A program made the translations under genes and the position numbers. Below the pieces are notes generated by a model. It did not search any database and had not been told where the DNA came from. It was given only the letters and a program-made list of their open reading frames with translations. Shown one piece after another: positions 44,101-46,111 of a DNA stretch of 46,111 nucleotides. The number at the start of each line of letters is the position of its first letter. The stretch's first letter is position 1. The DNA comes from DYJB01 sp963777165. Its GTDB lineage: Bacteria; Chloroflexota; Anaerolineae; Anaerolineales; E44-bin32. The stretch lies in NCBI GenBank assembly GCA_963777165.1, contig CAVZPO010000019.1:1-46111 (forward strand), in the 5' to 3' direction.

Positions 44101-45849
44101 GGAACCTGCGCCTTTCGGCCAGCTGCCGCGACGACGGGCTGGCGTTGGAGGGCCTGGCCCAGCGGCTCGATGTCCGCGTGGGACACGGACTGGAAGGCTG
44201 GGTTGCAGAACGCCGCCAGGCGTGCCGCGTGGACGACGTGCATGCCGACGCGCGCTGGGTTCAATTTCCGGGGGTGGATGAGGCCGGAGGCAGTGCCATC
44301 AGCTGCGCCGCTGCTGGTCGGAGATCGCCTGCTGGGCGTGCTGACAATTCTGGGCGATGAGATCTTCAACCCAGGCGCACCTGAATCTGCTGGAGGCCAT
44401 CTCCAGGCAGGTAGCCCTGGCGATGTCGAACGCGGCACCAATTCGAGGAGCTGGAGCGCCGATTTCGGGAGCAGGTGGTGGTGCAGCAGGTGGCCCAGGT
44501 CATCAGCCGACGGCTCGAGATGCAGCCGCTTCTCGAAGAGGTCTGCCAGCAGGTGGCCGAGGTCCTGCGTTACCCAAACGTCGAGATCATGCTTGTGGAG
44601 GGCGAGGAGCTGATCACACGCGCCGTCGCAGGGACATGAGCGCGCCGTCGGACTGCACATCCCGCTGTCGAAAGGGATCGTCGGTCGCGTGGCCCGGACC
44701 GACCGGACATCCCTGGTCCGGATGTCCGCCTCGATCCGGACTACGTCGTGGCGATCGCCACCACGCGCTCGGAGATCGTCGTTCCCTTGCACAAGGGAAA
44801 CGTGGTCATCGGCGTGCTGAACGTCGAGTCGCCGGTGTTGCACGACCTCACCGATGACGACGCCCGGCTGCTCTCCCTGCTGGGCGACCAGGTTTCGGTG
44901 GCGATCGAGAATGCGGCCCTGTACGACCGGCTGCGGCGGCACAGCACCGACTTGGAGCAGACGGTCGCTGAGCGGACGGCGCGGCTGGCGGAGGCGCTGG
45001 AACATGCCACCGAAGCCGATCGCCTGAAGACCCAGTTCGTGGCGGACGTCTCGCACGAGCTGCGCACGCCGCTGACCAACATCCGCCTGTACCTGGAGCT
45101 GATCGGCCAGGCGAATCGGGAACGAATTCGCCGAGTACCTCGAAACGCTCAATCGGGAGACGGAGCGCCTGGTAGACCTGATTGAGGACCTGCTGGCGAT
45201 CTCACGCCTGGATGCCGGCACTCATCCGCCGCAGCCGGGTCTTGAATCTGAACGCACTGGCACGCGGGCTGGTGGCCGATCGTAAACGGCTGTTCGACGA
45301 GCGCCGGATCGAGTGGACCTTCCGACCGGATGATCATCTCCCCGGGGTGCTGGCGGATGAACGGATGCTTTCACAGGTCGTGGCCAACCTGATGACCAAC
45401 GCCATGCACTACACGCTCCCTGGCGGACGCGTGTCCATTGGAACCGGGGTGCCGCCGACGACGGCGCCAAGTGGGTGACGCTCCGAGTGACGGATACCGG
45501 GCTGGGGATTCCCGCGGACGAGCAGTGGAGCACGTCTTTGAACGCTTCTACCGTGGGACCGCCAGCCGGCGGATGGGGACGCCCGGCACCGGATTGGGGC
45601 TGTCGATCTGCAAGGAGATCCTCAACCGGCATAAGGGCCGCATCAGCGTGCACAGCCGGGCCGGCGAGGGCAAGCACATTCACCATCTGGCTGCCGCACC
45701 CCGAGACCCCGCACCCGGTCGCATGGGCTTTGACCATCGGCTCAGGCGCTGCCAAGCCGGGAGACTGCCCCACGCAAGGCTGGCCCGTAAGGCTTTGCAC
45801 ACCGCATCCCCGCATGGCTAAGAGCGGCCGCCCGACCCTCGCCCCATAG
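41133..45849 (+). CDS. Membrane sensor histidine kinase with six tandem GAF domains, 3' part frameshifted
   Basis: About 1,570 codons. TTG 41133 with AGAGGG upstream. Residues 1-230 hold several membrane segments (LVWLLPGLWALAGLAHLLHR through AAILPLAIVFHAWLAR). Six GAF domains follow, each ending in the typical PL/V..GVL..... LL..ADQ..L.L.NA pattern, at about residues 285-435, 460-605, 620-770, 785-935, 950-1100 and 1115-1260. Then HisKA (FVADVSHELRTPLTNIRLYL) and HATPase_c (NLMTNAMHYTLPGGRV, DTGLGIPADE, GTGLGLSICKEIL). The frame is intact to about 44,290. Beyond that at least seven shifts occur (near 44.3, 44.38, 44.44, 44.64, 45.12, 45.23, 45.47, 45.53 and 45.68 kb), yet every kinase motif can be read. 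A long minus-strand frame opposite it is a shadow. Confidence 0.85.
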
Positions 45850-45907
45850 GTCCTCCCGCGGCCCATCCTCCTCATGCCCTCAGGCTCGAGGCGGTTGTCC
45901 GCAGTGG

Positions 45908-46108
45908 TCAGGGTTTGGGAGGGGCGCCAGGCGCCTCACCGCGGGCCGGGAGATCCAACTGCAAGCGCATGGCGACCGGGGAATATGTCCGGCGGTGGAT
46001 GGGCGACGGCCCAAGGTCAGCAGGGCCTGTCAGTGGCGGGCGCGCGGTGCCGTCAGCCTTTATGCTGCGCAAACCCGTAGCCTCGATCGCCACGTCGAGC
46101 TCGAGCAT
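45908..46108 (-). CDS. Possible end of a minus-strand gene at the right edge, unidentified
   Basis: A 66-codon frame begins at an ATG 3 bases from the window end (LELDVAIEATGLRSIKADGT ...) and may continue beyond it. Third codon positions are moderately GC-rich. The N-terminal 20 residues look protein-like; the rest is Pro/Arg-rich and weak. No family recognised, and the surrounding bases are in the error-prone right end. Confidence 0.2.
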   Translation of the reverse strand: MLELDVAIEATGLRSIKADGTARPPLTGPADLGPSPIHRRTYSPVAMRLQLDLPARGEAPGAPPKP

Positions 46109-46111
46109 ACA

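Noticed and set aside
41316..45221. 1,301-codon open frame on the minus strand
   Set aside because: Antisense shadow of the GAF kinase; no domain pattern, and the plus strand carries clear GAF and kinase motifs.

Overview
This is a GC-rich (by eye well above 60%) bacterial stretch with GTG and TTG starts. The gene families suggest a member of the Chloroflexota (Anaerolineae-like), probably a metagenome contig. That placement is inferred from gene content: DUF2089/LiaX-like proteins, the duplicated PH-domain protein, a GAF-rich kinase and a BMP-family purine-type transporter. No rRNA, tRNA, CRISPR array or complete insertion sequence was seen.

Layout. 1-2572 holds an energy-coupling-factor (ECF) vitamin transporter module (T protein plus tandem ATPase), then an HD-domain protein (2600-3237); all three are riddled with frameshifts. 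3288-6299 holds surE, an inositol-monophosphatase-family gene and an RlmD-type rRNA methyltransferase. 6523-9936 is a tight five-gene operon in which four proteins share a ~30-residue SHOCT-like helical module. An MFS exporter follows. 11320-16780 holds threonine synthase, a sensor kinase, a degenerate metallo-beta-lactamase-fold protein, a type II asparaginase and RsmG. A leftward operon (20798 to 16808) carries an F420-type nitroreductase-family protein, a cNMP/PH-domain membrane protein, peptide deformylase and RecF. FtsK reads rightward from 20919.

23444-28868 is a complete nucleoside-type ABC uptake operon: lipoprotein, double ATPase and two permeases. It has its own promoter, an inverted repeat around the -35, and a strong stem-loop between the lipoprotein and ATPase genes. 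28869-29823 contains a terminator and a decayed coding remnant. A leftward operon (34809 to 29824) encodes PurA, an ECF S component, a C39-like peptidase and MurJ. Then come a YkuE-like phosphoesterase, a LysM surface protein, a class V aminotransferase, an intergenic structured-RNA candidate with a strong rightward terminator (38141-38296), aconitase, and a giant sensor kinase with six tandem GAF domains that runs to the right side of the window.

Three patterns run through the window. First, frameshifts are dense in the outer 3 kb on the left and 1.5 kb on the right but sparse between, which points to poor consensus at contig ends rather than gene decay. Second, many transcription units start from an extended -10 (TGnTAnnAT) very close to the start codon, so leaderless or near-leaderless mRNAs look common. 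Third, two divergent gene pairs share one -10 core usable on both strands.
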